Shown here one piece after another: positions 14,022 through 20,521 of a DNA stretch of 24,102 nt. Below the pieces are notes generated by a model that was given only the letters and a program-made list of their open reading frames with translations, did no database searches and was not told the DNA's origin. The position numbers and the translations under genes are program-made. Numbering within the stretch: the stretch's first letter is position 1; each line of letters begins with the position of its first letter. This DNA is from Candidatus Jacksonbacteria bacterium (GTDB taxonomy: Bacteria > Patescibacteriota > Patescibacteriia > UBA9629 > GWA2-43-13), in assembly GCA_018698735.1 (NCBI GenBank), contig JABIPD010000060.1, forward strand, positions 1 to 24,102. Reading direction: 5' to 3'.

Positions 14022-14896
14022 ACAGTCTTATGTGATTCTAGATACAACACCACACCAGCAACAATAATTGCCAACGGAATTATGAGTGCACTCGAGAACT
14101 TTCCAGCCCAAATTTTGTTTAATGTTACGGTAATAGGAAATGCTAATACCAAAACAGTAGACACAACCGTTGCTGGTGCATGCTTTAAAGCCGTATACCA
14201 GGTTGCCACATACCCAAACAGCACCAACCCTGTTATAACTATCCATCCAAACTGAGGCCAAGAATTAGGCACCAACAACACTGCCTGTGCTTGTGTTACT
14301 AAATACGCTATTAATAATACCGATCCAAATGCCATACGTGCCCAACCTACTACTAATGCTGGAACATCTTTTAACACAACTTTTGCGATAATGTTTTCAA
14401 CAGACCATAACAAGGTTGCGATAAGCGCCAGCCACATTCCAGCTCCCCAGCTCCAACCAATTGGCCCACCAAGCATAACAACGCCTGCCAAAAGAATCGC
14501 CATCCCTACCCATTGGAAAGCAGTCAGTTTTTCTTTTAAAAATACAATCGCAAGCACTGCCACCCATACAAACAACGTTTTATGAATAAACGCTGCCTGC
14601 GATACTGGTAACAATGTTAAGCTTTTAAAAAACAATACAAACGGTATAGAGCCGCCTATTACTCCAATAATCCCAAGCTTTATCCATTGCTGTTTGGTTA
14701 TTTCTTTTAACTGCTGCCAAGAAACAAAGGTAAGCATGACAGTGGTCAAAAAAACTGCTGCCAAAATATTTTTCCCGGCAGTATACAAGGTAGATGTCTC
14801 CCAAAACGAGACCCCAAACTTGTTTATAAACACCGCTACGCCACTTATGACAGCGGTTACGAGTGCGAGAATAACTCCTTTTCTTAATTGAGTCAT
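13994..14896 (-). CDS. EamA/DMT-superfamily transporter
   Basis: This 300-residue integral membrane protein has about ten hydrophobic helices arranged as two similar halves (roughly residues 5-140 and 150-290), as in drug/metabolite transporters of the EamA type. The second half begins near WSWGAGMWLALIATLLWSVEN, the usual repeat start with a Trp-Ser and Glu-Asn. The substrate is unknown; relatives export amino acids, metabolites or sugars. The 3' end overlaps the next gene by 28 bases, suggesting coupling. The start is divergent from the oxidoreductase at 14980, and their promoters overlap. Confidence 0.88.
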   Translation of the reverse strand: MTQLRKGVILALVTAVISGVAVFINKFGVSFWETSTLYTAGKNILAAVFLTTVMLTFVSWQQLKEITKQQWIKLGIIGVIGGSIPFVLFFKSLTLLPVSQAAFIHKTLFVWVAVLAIVFLKEKLTAFQWVGMAILLAGVVMLGGPIGWSWGAGMWLALIATLLWSVENIIAKVVLKDVPALVVGWARMAFGSVLLIAYLVTQAQAVLLVPNSWPQFGWIVITGLVLFGYVATWYTALKHAPATVVSTVLVLAFPITVTLNKIWAGKFSSALIIPLAIIVAGVVLYLESHKTVWKKILKVI

Positions 14897-14919
14897 AGTG
14901 ATAGATTAATAATCTTTGT

Positions 14920-14949
14920 ATAGTACCATCCTCTGTAATCTATTGTCAC
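14920..14949 (-). promoter_or_regulatory. Putative promoter of the EamA gene
   Basis: On the minus strand GTGACA (14944-14949) is followed after 18 bases by TACTAT (14920-14925), about 23 bases before the ATG at 14896. The -35 overlaps the -35 of the divergent oxidoreductase promoter. Confidence 0.4.
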
Positions 14950-14971
14950 CTTTAAACCCCAGCGCTATACT
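14943..14971 (+). promoter_or_regulatory. Sigma-70 promoter of the FAD oxidoreductase, leaderless layout
   Basis: TTGTCA (14943-14948), a 17-base spacer and TATACT (14966-14971), each five of six to consensus, lie eight bases before the ATG at 14980. Transcription would start within about two bases of the start codon. Confidence 0.65.
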
Positions 14972-14979
14972 CACTAGAT

Positions 14980-16209
14980 ATGAAAAACTACAACTTCCTC
15001 ATAATTGGCGGCGGGGTTGCAGGCACCACCGCAGCAGAAGATATCCGTAAAAACAATACAGATGCCTCTATCGCGATAGTAAGCGACGAGCCGTATCCTT
15101 TTTATTCAAGAATAATGCTTTCTAAACCTCAGGTATTTTTGGAACAAGTGCCTTTGGAGTCGATTTTTAAGAAAAAAAATGAATGGTATACAGACAATAC
15201 TGTCGATTTAATAGCCGGTCAGTCGGCAACCAACTTAAACGCCGAAAAAAAAGAAATTACGTTAAGCGACAAAACCGTATTAAAATACGATAAACTCTTG
15301 CTTGCTATAGGAACAGATGCCAGAACACTTGGCTTAGAAAACGAAGATTTAGATGGCATTAACTGCGTCCGAACACTCGACGACGCAAAAAAGATTATCG
15401 CTGGCAGAAAAAAAGCAAAGAAAGCGGTGGTTGTGGGCGGCGGATTTATTGGATTTGAAATGTGCGATATTCTTCGGCAGGCAGATATAGATGTAACACT
15501 TATTATTCGCGAAAAAACTTTCTGGGGACATTTACTTGGCAAAAAAGCTGGGAATATTTTAGAAAAAACATTAACAGATCATAATGTAACAATTATAAAA
15601 GAAGACGAGATTATAAAAATTAACGGCACAGAGCGTGTTTCGGAAATAATAACCAAACAAGGAAAAGCACTTCCATGCGATATGTTAATCGTAGGGATTG
15701 GCGTGCAGTGTCCTATTAAAACACTCGATCCAAATAAAACTCTTGAATGCGGACACGGAATAATAGTAAACGAATACCTAGAATCCCCGCAAAAAGATAT
15801 TTGGGCAGCTGGCGACTGCGCAGAATATAAAGACGTAATTCTTGGCGAACAAGTCCTTATGGGAAACTGGGCAAATTCGCAGCTTCAAGGAAAAGTAGCC
15901 GCCCAAAACATGCTTGGAAATAAAACTCCGTTTAAGGCTGTTACCAGCTATATGTGTCATGCATTTAGTGTGCCGATTGCATTTATAGGAGATGTGCGAG
16001 CCGGAGATGGCAAAGAAATAATCGAACGCGAGCTAGAAGATGAAAACGGTTATGCTCAACTTACTGTTTTTGATAACCGTGTTATTGGGGCTGCGCTTAT
16101 TAACCAGACCCAAAGCCTTAAACCAATCTCGATGTTAATACAGAATCGAGTTGATATTTCAGACAAACAAAAAATTCTCCTGAATGGAGATTTAAAAACA
16201 CTTGTTTAA
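14980..16209 (+). CDS. FAD/NAD(P)-dependent oxidoreductase (rubredoxin reductase/NirB-N-terminal type)
   Basis: This 409-residue flavoprotein has two Rossmann folds. The FAD-binding GGGVAGTTAAED is at residues 10-21 and the NAD(P)-binding VVGGGFIGFE is near 150-160. The second FAD motif is IWAAGDCAEY near 274. There is no redox-active cysteine pair, so it is not a thioredoxin- or lipoamide-reductase type. YSRIMLSK near residue 42 is typical of rubredoxin reductase, NADH oxidase and the N-terminal part of nitrite reductase NirB. It probably moves electrons between NAD(P)H and a small iron-sulfur or rubredoxin-like carrier. Its partner is unknown. The nearby ferredoxin and hydrogenase, which lacks its own diaphorase here, are candidates. 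Confidence 0.88.
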   Translation: MKNYNFLIIGGGVAGTTAAEDIRKNNTDASIAIVSDEPYPFYSRIMLSKPQVFLEQVPLESIFKKKNEWYTDNTVDLIAGQSATNLNAEKKEITLSDKTVLKYDKLLLAIGTDARTLGLENEDLDGINCVRTLDDAKKIIAGRKKAKKAVVVGGGFIGFEMCDILRQADIDVTLIIREKTFWGHLLGKKAGNILEKTLTDHNVTIIKEDEIIKINGTERVSEIITKQGKALPCDMLIVGIGVQCPIKTLDPNKTLECGHGIIVNEYLESPQKDIWAAGDCAEYKDVILGEQVLMGNWANSQLQGKVAAQNMLGNKTPFKAVTSYMCHAFSVPIAFIGDVRAGDGKEIIERELEDENGYAQLTVFDNRVIGAALINQTQSLKPISMLIQNRVDISDKQKILLNGDLKTLV

Positions 16210-16218
16210 AAAAATATT

Positions 16219-16530
16219 TTACTTCTTATTAAGCGAAGGCGTATCCTTTACTTCTTTTGACAATGCGTATCCTAAAATCACTCTAATAATTACCACCCCA
16301 CCCAAACGGATAAGATCATTTAAATCCAGAGCCACAGTCACCAGCATAATATCTGCAGCAATCACGAATTCGAGCCCAAACATTACTTTTCGAGCAAACT
16401 TATGGCGAATTAAATCCGCAGAAACATGTTGAATAACAAATCGGTAGATTGCAATTAATCCAGCAAGGATTACAATTCCCAGGCCAATATACTGAAAAAT
16501 TTGGCCAAAAATTTGTATTAACAAGTTCAT
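16219..16530 (-). CDS. Small membrane protein, DUF1622-like
   Basis: This 103-residue protein has three hydrophobic spans (about residues 5-29, 43-63 and 67-89). The central segment, RHKFARKVMFGLEFVIAADI, has the R-x-x-x-x-x-x-x-GLE-x-x-x-AADI look of the DUF1622 family, whose function is unknown. I chose the ATG at 16530; in-frame starts at 16545 (ATG) and 16581 (TTG) add only polar residues. A TATGAT box about ten bases before the ATG may be its -10. It converges on the oxidoreductase gene with nine bases between the stops and no hairpin. Confidence 0.7.
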   Translation of the reverse strand: MNLLIQIFGQIFQYIGLGIVILAGLIAIYRFVIQHVSADLIRHKFARKVMFGLEFVIAADIMLVTVALDLNDLIRLGGVVIIRVILGYALSKEVKDTPSLNKK

Positions 16531-16587
16531 CTTCTCGAATATCATACTCTTGGTTTTTATTTCATCTATAATGTACCACAAAACTTC

Positions 16588-17499
16588 TTACTCAACAATT
16601 TGCCATTGTTGTTTTTGTTTTTTTATAAACCCTTCTTTTTCTAAATCTCTTAATATACTTACTAATTCTTTCTGATATTTTAAAAGATATTTATCTGTGG
16701 TAAAAAAATCTTCCAGCACCTTTGTGGTTGCTGATTTTTTTTCGAGTAAATAAGTTACCAACTTTGCTCGAGCATATCTTCGCGAACCTTCAAATTTTGA
16801 CTGTTTTGTGTAGTGCTTACTTTTTTTATTCGGATTAGGAATATCTTTCATTGCAAGTGCGCCATAATCCATTAATGCCGAATACCACATTCTCGGATTT
16901 TTTGTGTAGAGTGCTTTTTCTATCCATGGCATGAGTTGATCATCCGATACTGACCTGTCATCGCGAGGAACTGCTGCATGGGCAGGGACGCGGCGATCTC
17001 GAGATTGCTTCGCCGAATGGCGGCTCGCAATGACAGGAGAAAAAAAGAAATGAATAAAAATTCTTCTTATATTCGTCTCTATAAACACTTCAGGGTTATT
17101 AAATGAGAACACACTCACTGCCCTTGCCGTATAAGGCCCTACACCAGGAAGTTTTTCCAACTCTTCTATCGTTTTTGGAAATCGTCCTTTTAACTCTTTT
17201 TGAATATATTGAGAAGCTTTTTGTAGATTGAGCGCTCGTCTGTTATACCCTAACCCCTGCCATTCTTTTAATACTTCCGATGTAGAAGCCTGTGAAAGTG
17301 ATTTTGCTGTTGGGAATTTTTTAAGAAAGGCTGTGTATTTAGGAATAACTCTATCAACTTGTGTTTGCTGAAGCATGAGTTCTGATACCAAAATTCGATA
17401 CGTCGTTTGATTCGTCTTCTTTCTCCACGGCAAATTATGCCTGCCATTTTTTTTATACCAACTTAAAATCTTTTTCTGAAATTCAGGAATAGAAATCAT
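16588..17499 (-). CDS. mutY: A/G-specific adenine glycosylase (MutY-type), no [4Fe-4S] motif, carries in-frame repeat insertion
   Basis: This 303-residue HhH-GPD protein would remove adenine mispaired with 8-oxoguanine. Family marks are LPWR (23-26), the catalytic glutamate E40 in SELMLQQTQ, and the helix-hairpin-helix LPGVGPYTARAV (117-128). The usual Asp in the D-x-N-V motif is Glu (E141 in IETNIRR). The four cysteines of the [4Fe-4S] loop expected after MDYGALA (210-216) are absent; the protein has no cysteine at all. The C-terminal NUDIX-like 8-oxoguanine domain is also missing. Residues 155-182 are the translation of an 84-bp palindromic repeat inserted exactly in frame. Promoter TGA-TATACT lies seven bases before the ATG. 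Whether it still acts as MutY is uncertain. Confidence 0.82.
   Translation of the reverse strand: MISIPEFQKKILSWYKKNGRHNLPWRKKTNQTTYRILVSELMLQQTQVDRVIPKYTAFLKKFPTAKSLSQASTSEVLKEWQGLGYNRRALNLQKASQYIQKELKGRFPKTIEELEKLPGVGPYTARAVSVFSFNNPEVFIETNIRRIFIHFFFSPVIASRHSAKQSRDRRVPAHAAVPRDDRSVSDDQLMPWIEKALYTKNPRMWYSALMDYGALAMKDIPNPNKKSKHYTKQSKFEGSRRYARAKLVTYLLEKKSATTKVLEDFFTTDKYLLKYQKELVSILRDLEKEGFIKKQKQQWQIVE
16954..17037. repeat. 84-bp palindromic element inserted in frame within mutY
   Basis: Ends are an inverted pair CCTGTCATYGCGAG / CTCGCAATGACAGG with one mismatch. It consists of two inverted half-units (one ending GGCGATCTC, the other beginning GAGATTGCTTCG) and belongs to the same family as 12804-12840. 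Its length is exactly 28 codons, and it codes residues 155-182 of MutY with no stop. Confidence 0.9.
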
Positions 17500-17506
17500 A
17501 CACTTC

Positions 17507-17512
17507 AGTATA
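17507..17512 (-). promoter_or_regulatory. Extended -10 promoter of mutY, leaderless layout
   Basis: The minus strand has TGA-TATACT, identical to the transpeptidase promoter, with seven bases before the ATG at 17499. A weak -35, TTTTCA, lies 16 bases upstream. Confidence 0.55.
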
Positions 17513-17550
17513 TCAAATATTTTGTCTCTGAAAAGTTATTTACCTAAAAC

Positions 17551-17577
17551 AAAAAACCGCCGTGATGGCGTTTTTTT
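17551..17577 (-). terminator. Terminator at the end of the orphan-gene transcript
   Basis: A CGCC / GGCG stem with loop GTGAT is flanked by A- and T-runs (17551-17556 and 17570-17577). On the minus strand it ends the transcript of the gene at 17682-18092 and protects the mutY promoter. Confidence 0.6.
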
Positions 17578-17585
17578 CACTTTTC

Positions 17586-17665
17586 GTCCTTTAAGGACTC
17601 ATCAGTATTGTTATCAACAATAGAAGTGTGGGAGAGGCTGGTGGATCGGATTCCACCAGCCCTCC
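17586..17665 (-). other. Cascade of three hairpins in the 3' region of the orphan gene
   Basis: Reading the minus strand after the TAG at 17682 there is a nine-base stem GGCTGGTGG / CCACCAGCC (17636-17661), then a seven-base stem TATTGTT / AACAATA with a three-base loop (17606-17622), then GTCCT / AGGAC (17586-17598). The terminator at 17551-17577 follows. The closely spaced stems suggest a structured 3' untranslated region or a small RNA. Confidence 0.5.
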
Positions 17666-17681
17666 TTCGATACAAGTTCGT

Positions 17682-18092
17682 CTAGATCCAGCCGGTTGAC
17701 TGGAGAACCAGTGCCCCGGCAAGAGGCACTTCGACCGAGAGCTCCACAGGAACGCTATCCTGCGGGACGTCATCCACTGACACCCAGTGGAGATGCCCGC
17801 GATAGACCCCGCGGGTTCGTTCGGCACGAAGCCTGAGCTCCGTGCCTCGATCTACACCTCGCAACTCGCACTGCGATGAGGTGCAATCCTCAGCCGACAG
17901 ATGCTGCCGACTCGACACGAGGAAGCTGACGTAGGACCTGCGGAAACCGCAGGTGCAGGCACCTGCGTGTAGGGCCCTGCGGTATGCCGCCTCTTCTACG
18001 TTCAGGCGACCTTGGCGACAACGAGGAGAACGGCATGGATCCCCCCACTGTCCCAGCCTCCTCTTTATCAAACACGTACAAGGCGTGGCCAT
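17682..18092 (-). CDS. G+C-rich orphan gene, hypothetical 136-residue protein
   Basis: I do not recognise this protein. The ATG at 18092 has GGAGG five bases upstream, one of the best Shine-Dalgarno sites in the window. The product has a basic, cysteine-bearing N-terminal half with pairs such as CTC, CRSPRC, CTCGF and TSSQC. The C-terminal half alternates polar and hydrophobic residues, from RGVYRGHLHWVSVDD onward, and looks like beta-strands. No signal peptide or membrane segment is seen. Codon use is much richer in G+C than its neighbours, and the gene stands alone with its own leader and terminator. The N-terminal half could be non-coding if translation began later, so gene status is likely but not certain. 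Confidence 0.5.
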   Translation of the reverse strand: MATPCTCLIKRRLGQWGDPCRSPRCRQGRLNVEEAAYRRALHAGACTCGFRRSYVSFLVSSRQHLSAEDCTSSQCELRGVDRGTELRLRAERTRGVYRGHLHWVSVDDVPQDSVPVELSVEVPLAGALVLQSTGWI

Positions 18093-18097
18093 AGCCA

Positions 18098-18102
18098 CCT
18101 CC
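18098..18102 (-). promoter_or_regulatory. Strong Shine-Dalgarno of the orphan gene
   Basis: GGAGG on the minus strand lies five bases before the ATG at 18092 and supports that start over an ATG eight codons upstream. A perfect GCATGA / TCATGC hairpin lies in the leader just before it (18112-18128). Confidence 0.6.
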
Positions 18103-18138
18103 AAGCTAAGGTGCATGAATCCCTCATGCGGGGGCTAA

Positions 18139-18180
18139 TGTATAGCTAAACAACTTACCACTAAACACTCACCCTGTCAA
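18139..18180 (-). promoter_or_regulatory. Possible promoter of the orphan gene
   Basis: The minus strand has a perfect TTGACA (18175-18180). With a 17-base spacer the -10 would be the poor TAAGTT; a better TATACA (18139-18144) is too far away to pair with it. Either box may work alone, so this is weak. Confidence 0.3.
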
Positions 18181-18255
18181 GTCTTAAGTTCCCTTTATTT
18201 TAAACGAATTATCATTAATTTGCCGCCAAAGACGTATGCTATACGTCTCTACATT

Positions 18256-18894
18256 TTACGCTAAAATCAGGCTAATTGGGTCAGTATTATCGTTAAACTT
18301 GCGGGCTGGAGAGTAGTTTCTGCCGTATTCTATCAATAAATAGGTAAACTCGAACCAATGCTTTTTTGGCATTATTGCCATTAAATCTTGTTCTATTTTT
18401 TCTGGAGTACTGTTATCCGTTAAATTAAATTTTTTCGATAGCCTTTTTACATGTGTATCGACTGCTATCCCCTCTACAACGCCGTATGCGTTCCCCAATA
18501 CGACATTTGCAGTCTTTCTCCCCACCCCGGGCAATGTAATCAACTGCTCCATTGTAGCCGGTATTTTCCCATTAAAATCTTCTTTCAGCATTCTTGCTGC
18601 TGCTAAAACATTCTTTGCCTTGTTTTTATAAAATCCTGTTGATTTAATATCTTGCTCAAAAACTTTTATGTCTGCATTTACATAATCGGCTAGTGTAGTA
18701 TATTTTTTAAATAATTCTGTGGTTACCTTGTTTACCATTTTATCGGTACACTGCGCGGACAACACAACGGCAACCATCAACTCCCAATTATTAGAATAAT
18801 GTAAAACCATTCCCGCATTGGGGAATAGTTTTTTTAACTCACGAATTATTATGCGCACTCGCTTCTTTCGTGCTTCTAAAAGCTTCTTTTTCAT
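18256..18894 (-). CDS. nth: Endonuclease III-type DNA glycosylase without the iron-sulfur loop
   Basis: This 212-residue HhH-GPD glycosylase/AP lyase removes oxidised pyrimidines. Active-site residues are intact: K127 in LPGVGRKTANVV and D146 in AVDTHVKRL. The substrate-side SAQCTDKMVN (46-55) is also normal. The C-terminus, where endonuclease III has four cysteines binding [4Fe-4S], reads YSPARKFNDNTDPISLI instead, with the surrounding residues still alignable but every cysteine replaced. C49 is the only cysteine in the protein. Activity is probably retained with a cluster-free fold. A dispersed repeat ends a few bases upstream of the ATG and may supply its promoter. Confidence 0.92.
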   Translation of the reverse strand: MKKKLLEARKKRVRIIIRELKKLFPNAGMVLHYSNNWELMVAVVLSAQCTDKMVNKVTTELFKKYTTLADYVNADIKVFEQDIKSTGFYKNKAKNVLAAARMLKEDFNGKIPATMEQLITLPGVGRKTANVVLGNAYGVVEGIAVDTHVKRLSKKFNLTDNSTPEKIEQDLMAIMPKKHWFEFTYLLIEYGRNYSPARKFNDNTDPISLILA

Positions 18895-18904
18895 ACTATT
18901 GCAA

Positions 18905-19051
18905 TGTCATTTCGAGCCGCTTCTGGTGGCGAAAAATCTGTAATCTCTAATTTCTACAGAGATCCTTCACTAATCACTCAGGATGACGAACTTCATGATT
19001 CACGCTTCGATTGCTCCCAGATTTCTCGTCAGATGCCTCCTCGAAATGACA
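18905..19051. repeat. 147-bp dispersed element with TGTCATTTCGAG ends
   Basis: It starts TGTCATTTCGAG (18905-18916) and ends with the perfect inverse CTCGAAATGACA (19040-19051). Inside are smaller inverted blocks around GAGATCCTTCACT and CAGATTTCTCG. The ends differ from the TGTCATTGCGAG family by one base, so it looks like a longer relative. Together with the next hairpins it fills the stretch between nth and the HAD gene. Confidence 0.8.
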
Positions 19052-19076
19052 AAAAACAAGTGATCATTCTCTTTTT

Positions 19077-19101
19077 AAACGGCTCACCACATGAGCCGTT
19101 T
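19077..19101. terminator. Bidirectional intrinsic terminator between HAD gene and nth
   Basis: A perfect ten-base stem AAACGGCTCA / TGAGCCGTTT with loop CCACA is flanked by T-rich stretches on both strands (ATTTTTA on plus, AAAAAG outward on minus). It should end the pgk-HAD operon transcript on the minus strand. Confidence 0.75.
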
Positions 19102-19107
19102 ATTTTT

Positions 19108-19187
19108 AACCCCCTCTTTGCATAAGAGGGGGTTAGGCGGAGTTTTATCTATACCACCCCTTACTCCCCTCCTTCTAAAGGAGGGGA
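19108..19187. repeat. Twin G/C-stem hairpin repeat
   Basis: Two strong hairpins lie 30 bases apart: AACCCCCTCTT / AAGAGGGGGTT (19108-19134) and TCCCCTCCTT / AAGGAGGGGA (19165-19187). The first also contains TTAGGCGGAG just after it. This is the pattern of a dispersed intergenic repeat rather than a simple terminator; I see no second copy in the window. Confidence 0.65.
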
Positions 19188-19196
19188 CAAAAAACA

Positions 19197-19799
19197 TTAC
19201 TGCATATTTAATCCCAGGCCAGTAAGATCCGCTTTAAGCTGTTCGGTAGTTTTATATACAACACCTTTTATTCCAAGTGCTGCCGCTAGTTCTACAGAGG
19301 TTTTGTCGTCGTCTATAAATAATACATCTTGTGGCTGAACATTATAGTCTTGCATTACCTTTTTAAATGCTTCTTCTGTTGCTTTGGTAAACCCAGTTTC
19401 GGAAGAAAAATAGAGTTTATCGAACATTTGTAACGAAGGGAACGACTGTCGAACCCATGCTGCTCTTTCCATAAAATTATCTGAAAGCACAACCGCTAAC
19501 CCAGCCTGAGTTTTAAGTTTTTTTGCTATCTCGAAATTAGCCACAACCTCTTTGGTTCCTTCTTTTTCAAACCATAACTTAAAAAATTCATCGCCGCCTA
19601 TCTTTAACCCCCAGGTCGCTAAATGAGGCTCCCAAATAGGAAACGAAGGTTTATTAGCAGCTAATGCGCTCATTACCTCGCCTCGTAAAACACTTAAAAA
19701 CTCTGCATGCGATACTCCATGTTCTTTTTCTAAGTAGTCACTAAAATAAACACCTTCGAGTAAAAAGCCATCTAAATCACAAATAACGAGTTTAAACAT
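19197..19799 (-). CDS. HAD-family hydrolase
   Basis: This 200-residue haloacid dehalogenase-like phosphatase has motif I at VICDLDGFLL (nucleophile D8, acid D10), motif II at VVLSDN (S106), the lysine of motif III at K139 in TGFTKATEEAF, and motif IV at FIDDDKTSVELA (D163-D165). An alpha-helical cap lies between residues 15 and 85. It resembles YihX-like sugar phosphatases, but the substrate is not predictable. It is the last gene of the pgk operon, 18 bases after the preceding membrane protein, and is followed by a strong terminator. Confidence 0.85.
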   Translation of the reverse strand: MFKLVICDLDGFLLEGVYFSDYLEKEHGVSHAEFLSVLRGEVMSALAANKPSFPIWEPHLATWGLKIGGDEFFKLWFEKEGTKEVVANFEIAKKLKTQAGLAVVLSDNFMERAAWVRQSFPSLQMFDKLYFSSETGFTKATEEAFKKVMQDYNVQPQDVLFIDDDKTSVELAAALGIKGVVYKTTEQLKADLTGLGLNMQ

Positions 19800-19817
19800 A
19801 GAATAAAAATAATGTTA

Positions 19818-20225
19818 CTACCAAATAGCAAGAATTCCTCCCATCAATGCCAACGAAAGAATCGAATAGACGGTATTTAAAAGATATAATTTATGAGGTC
19901 TGCCTTCCCACAAATAATGCGCTAACCCGGTAGTAGCCACAAACCCTATACCAATCCATAAACCGACTTGTAATCCCGACACAAAGGTTGCAGCGTTCAA
20001 ATATTGAACAAAATGAGCCAGCACATACGCTAACACAACAGCAGAAACAAGCGAAATAATATAATTTTTTGTCTGGTTAGCATTTTTAGCATCTTCCATT
20101 GTTTTGCCTGTTAAAGCCATCCATGTTTTCCCAAATACAACTGGTGAATACCAAAAGGCTCCAATCACCATATGGAGTACTGCGGCTGCAAGAACAGCCC
20201 ATAGATTAATATCTGCTTGTGGCAT
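19818..20225 (-). CDS. DUF1761-like membrane protein
   Basis: This 135-residue protein has four hydrophobic helices. The first helix ends in GAFWYSPVVFGKTWMALTG (residues 22-40), the conserved W-Y-S-P-x-x-F-G-x-x-W block of the DUF1761 family. Function is unknown. It lies 11 bases after the DUF4190-like gene and 18 bases before the HAD gene, so it belongs to the pgk operon. Confidence 0.8.
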   Translation of the reverse strand: MPQADINLWAVLAAAVLHMVIGAFWYSPVVFGKTWMALTGKTMEDAKNANQTKNYIISLVSAVVLAYVLAHFVQYLNAATFVSGLQVGLWIGIGFVATTGLAHYLWEGRPHKLYLLNTVYSILSLALMGGILAIW

Positions 20226-20236
20226 ATGTTTTTGTG

Positions 20237-20506
20237 TTAATTAATTACCTGACCATATTTACTTAATAATACAATTACAAGAATTACAAATAATAAAACT
20301 GCCGGTGGAATAGCAATCCCGGCGATAGCAAGCCCTTTTCCTTTTAAATGAGGATGGTTTTTTATTTCTACTAAAGCAATAATCCCAAATATTATTCCCA
20401 AAAGCGGCATTACAAATGCAAATATTAACGCAAGAATAGCCCAGACAGATGTACCCATTGGATCTGCGGTAGGAGCCTGAACTGGTTTTGAGGGTTGTTG
20501 ATCCAT
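20237..20506 (-). CDS. DUF4190-like small membrane protein
   Basis: This 89-residue protein has a polar proline-rich N-terminus (about residues 1-18) followed by two transmembrane segments joined by the loop ALVEIKNHPHLKGKGLAIAG, the hallmark of the DUF4190 family. Function is unknown. It starts 15 bases after the pgk stop and shares that transcript. Confidence 0.8.
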   Translation of the reverse strand: MDQQPSKPVQAPTADPMGTSVWAILALIFAFVMPLLGIIFGIIALVEIKNHPHLKGKGLAIAGIAIPPAVLLFVILVIVLLSKYGQVIN

Positions 20507-20521
20507 AAAAAATACTTTGTT

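Noticed and set aside
17953..18138. Plus-strand and alternative minus-strand frames across the G+C-rich region
   Set aside because: The minus-strand frame at 17682-18092 has the strong SD site; the others lack start signals and are shadows.
17500..18255. RNase P RNA, tmRNA or other known structural RNA
   Set aside because: G+C-rich and hairpin-rich, but I found none of the conserved tmRNA ends or RNase P core signatures, and an SD-led frame explains most of it.
18904..19125. Plus-strand frame of 73 codons between nth and the HAD gene
   Set aside because: It is made of the 147-bp repeat and the terminator; no family features.
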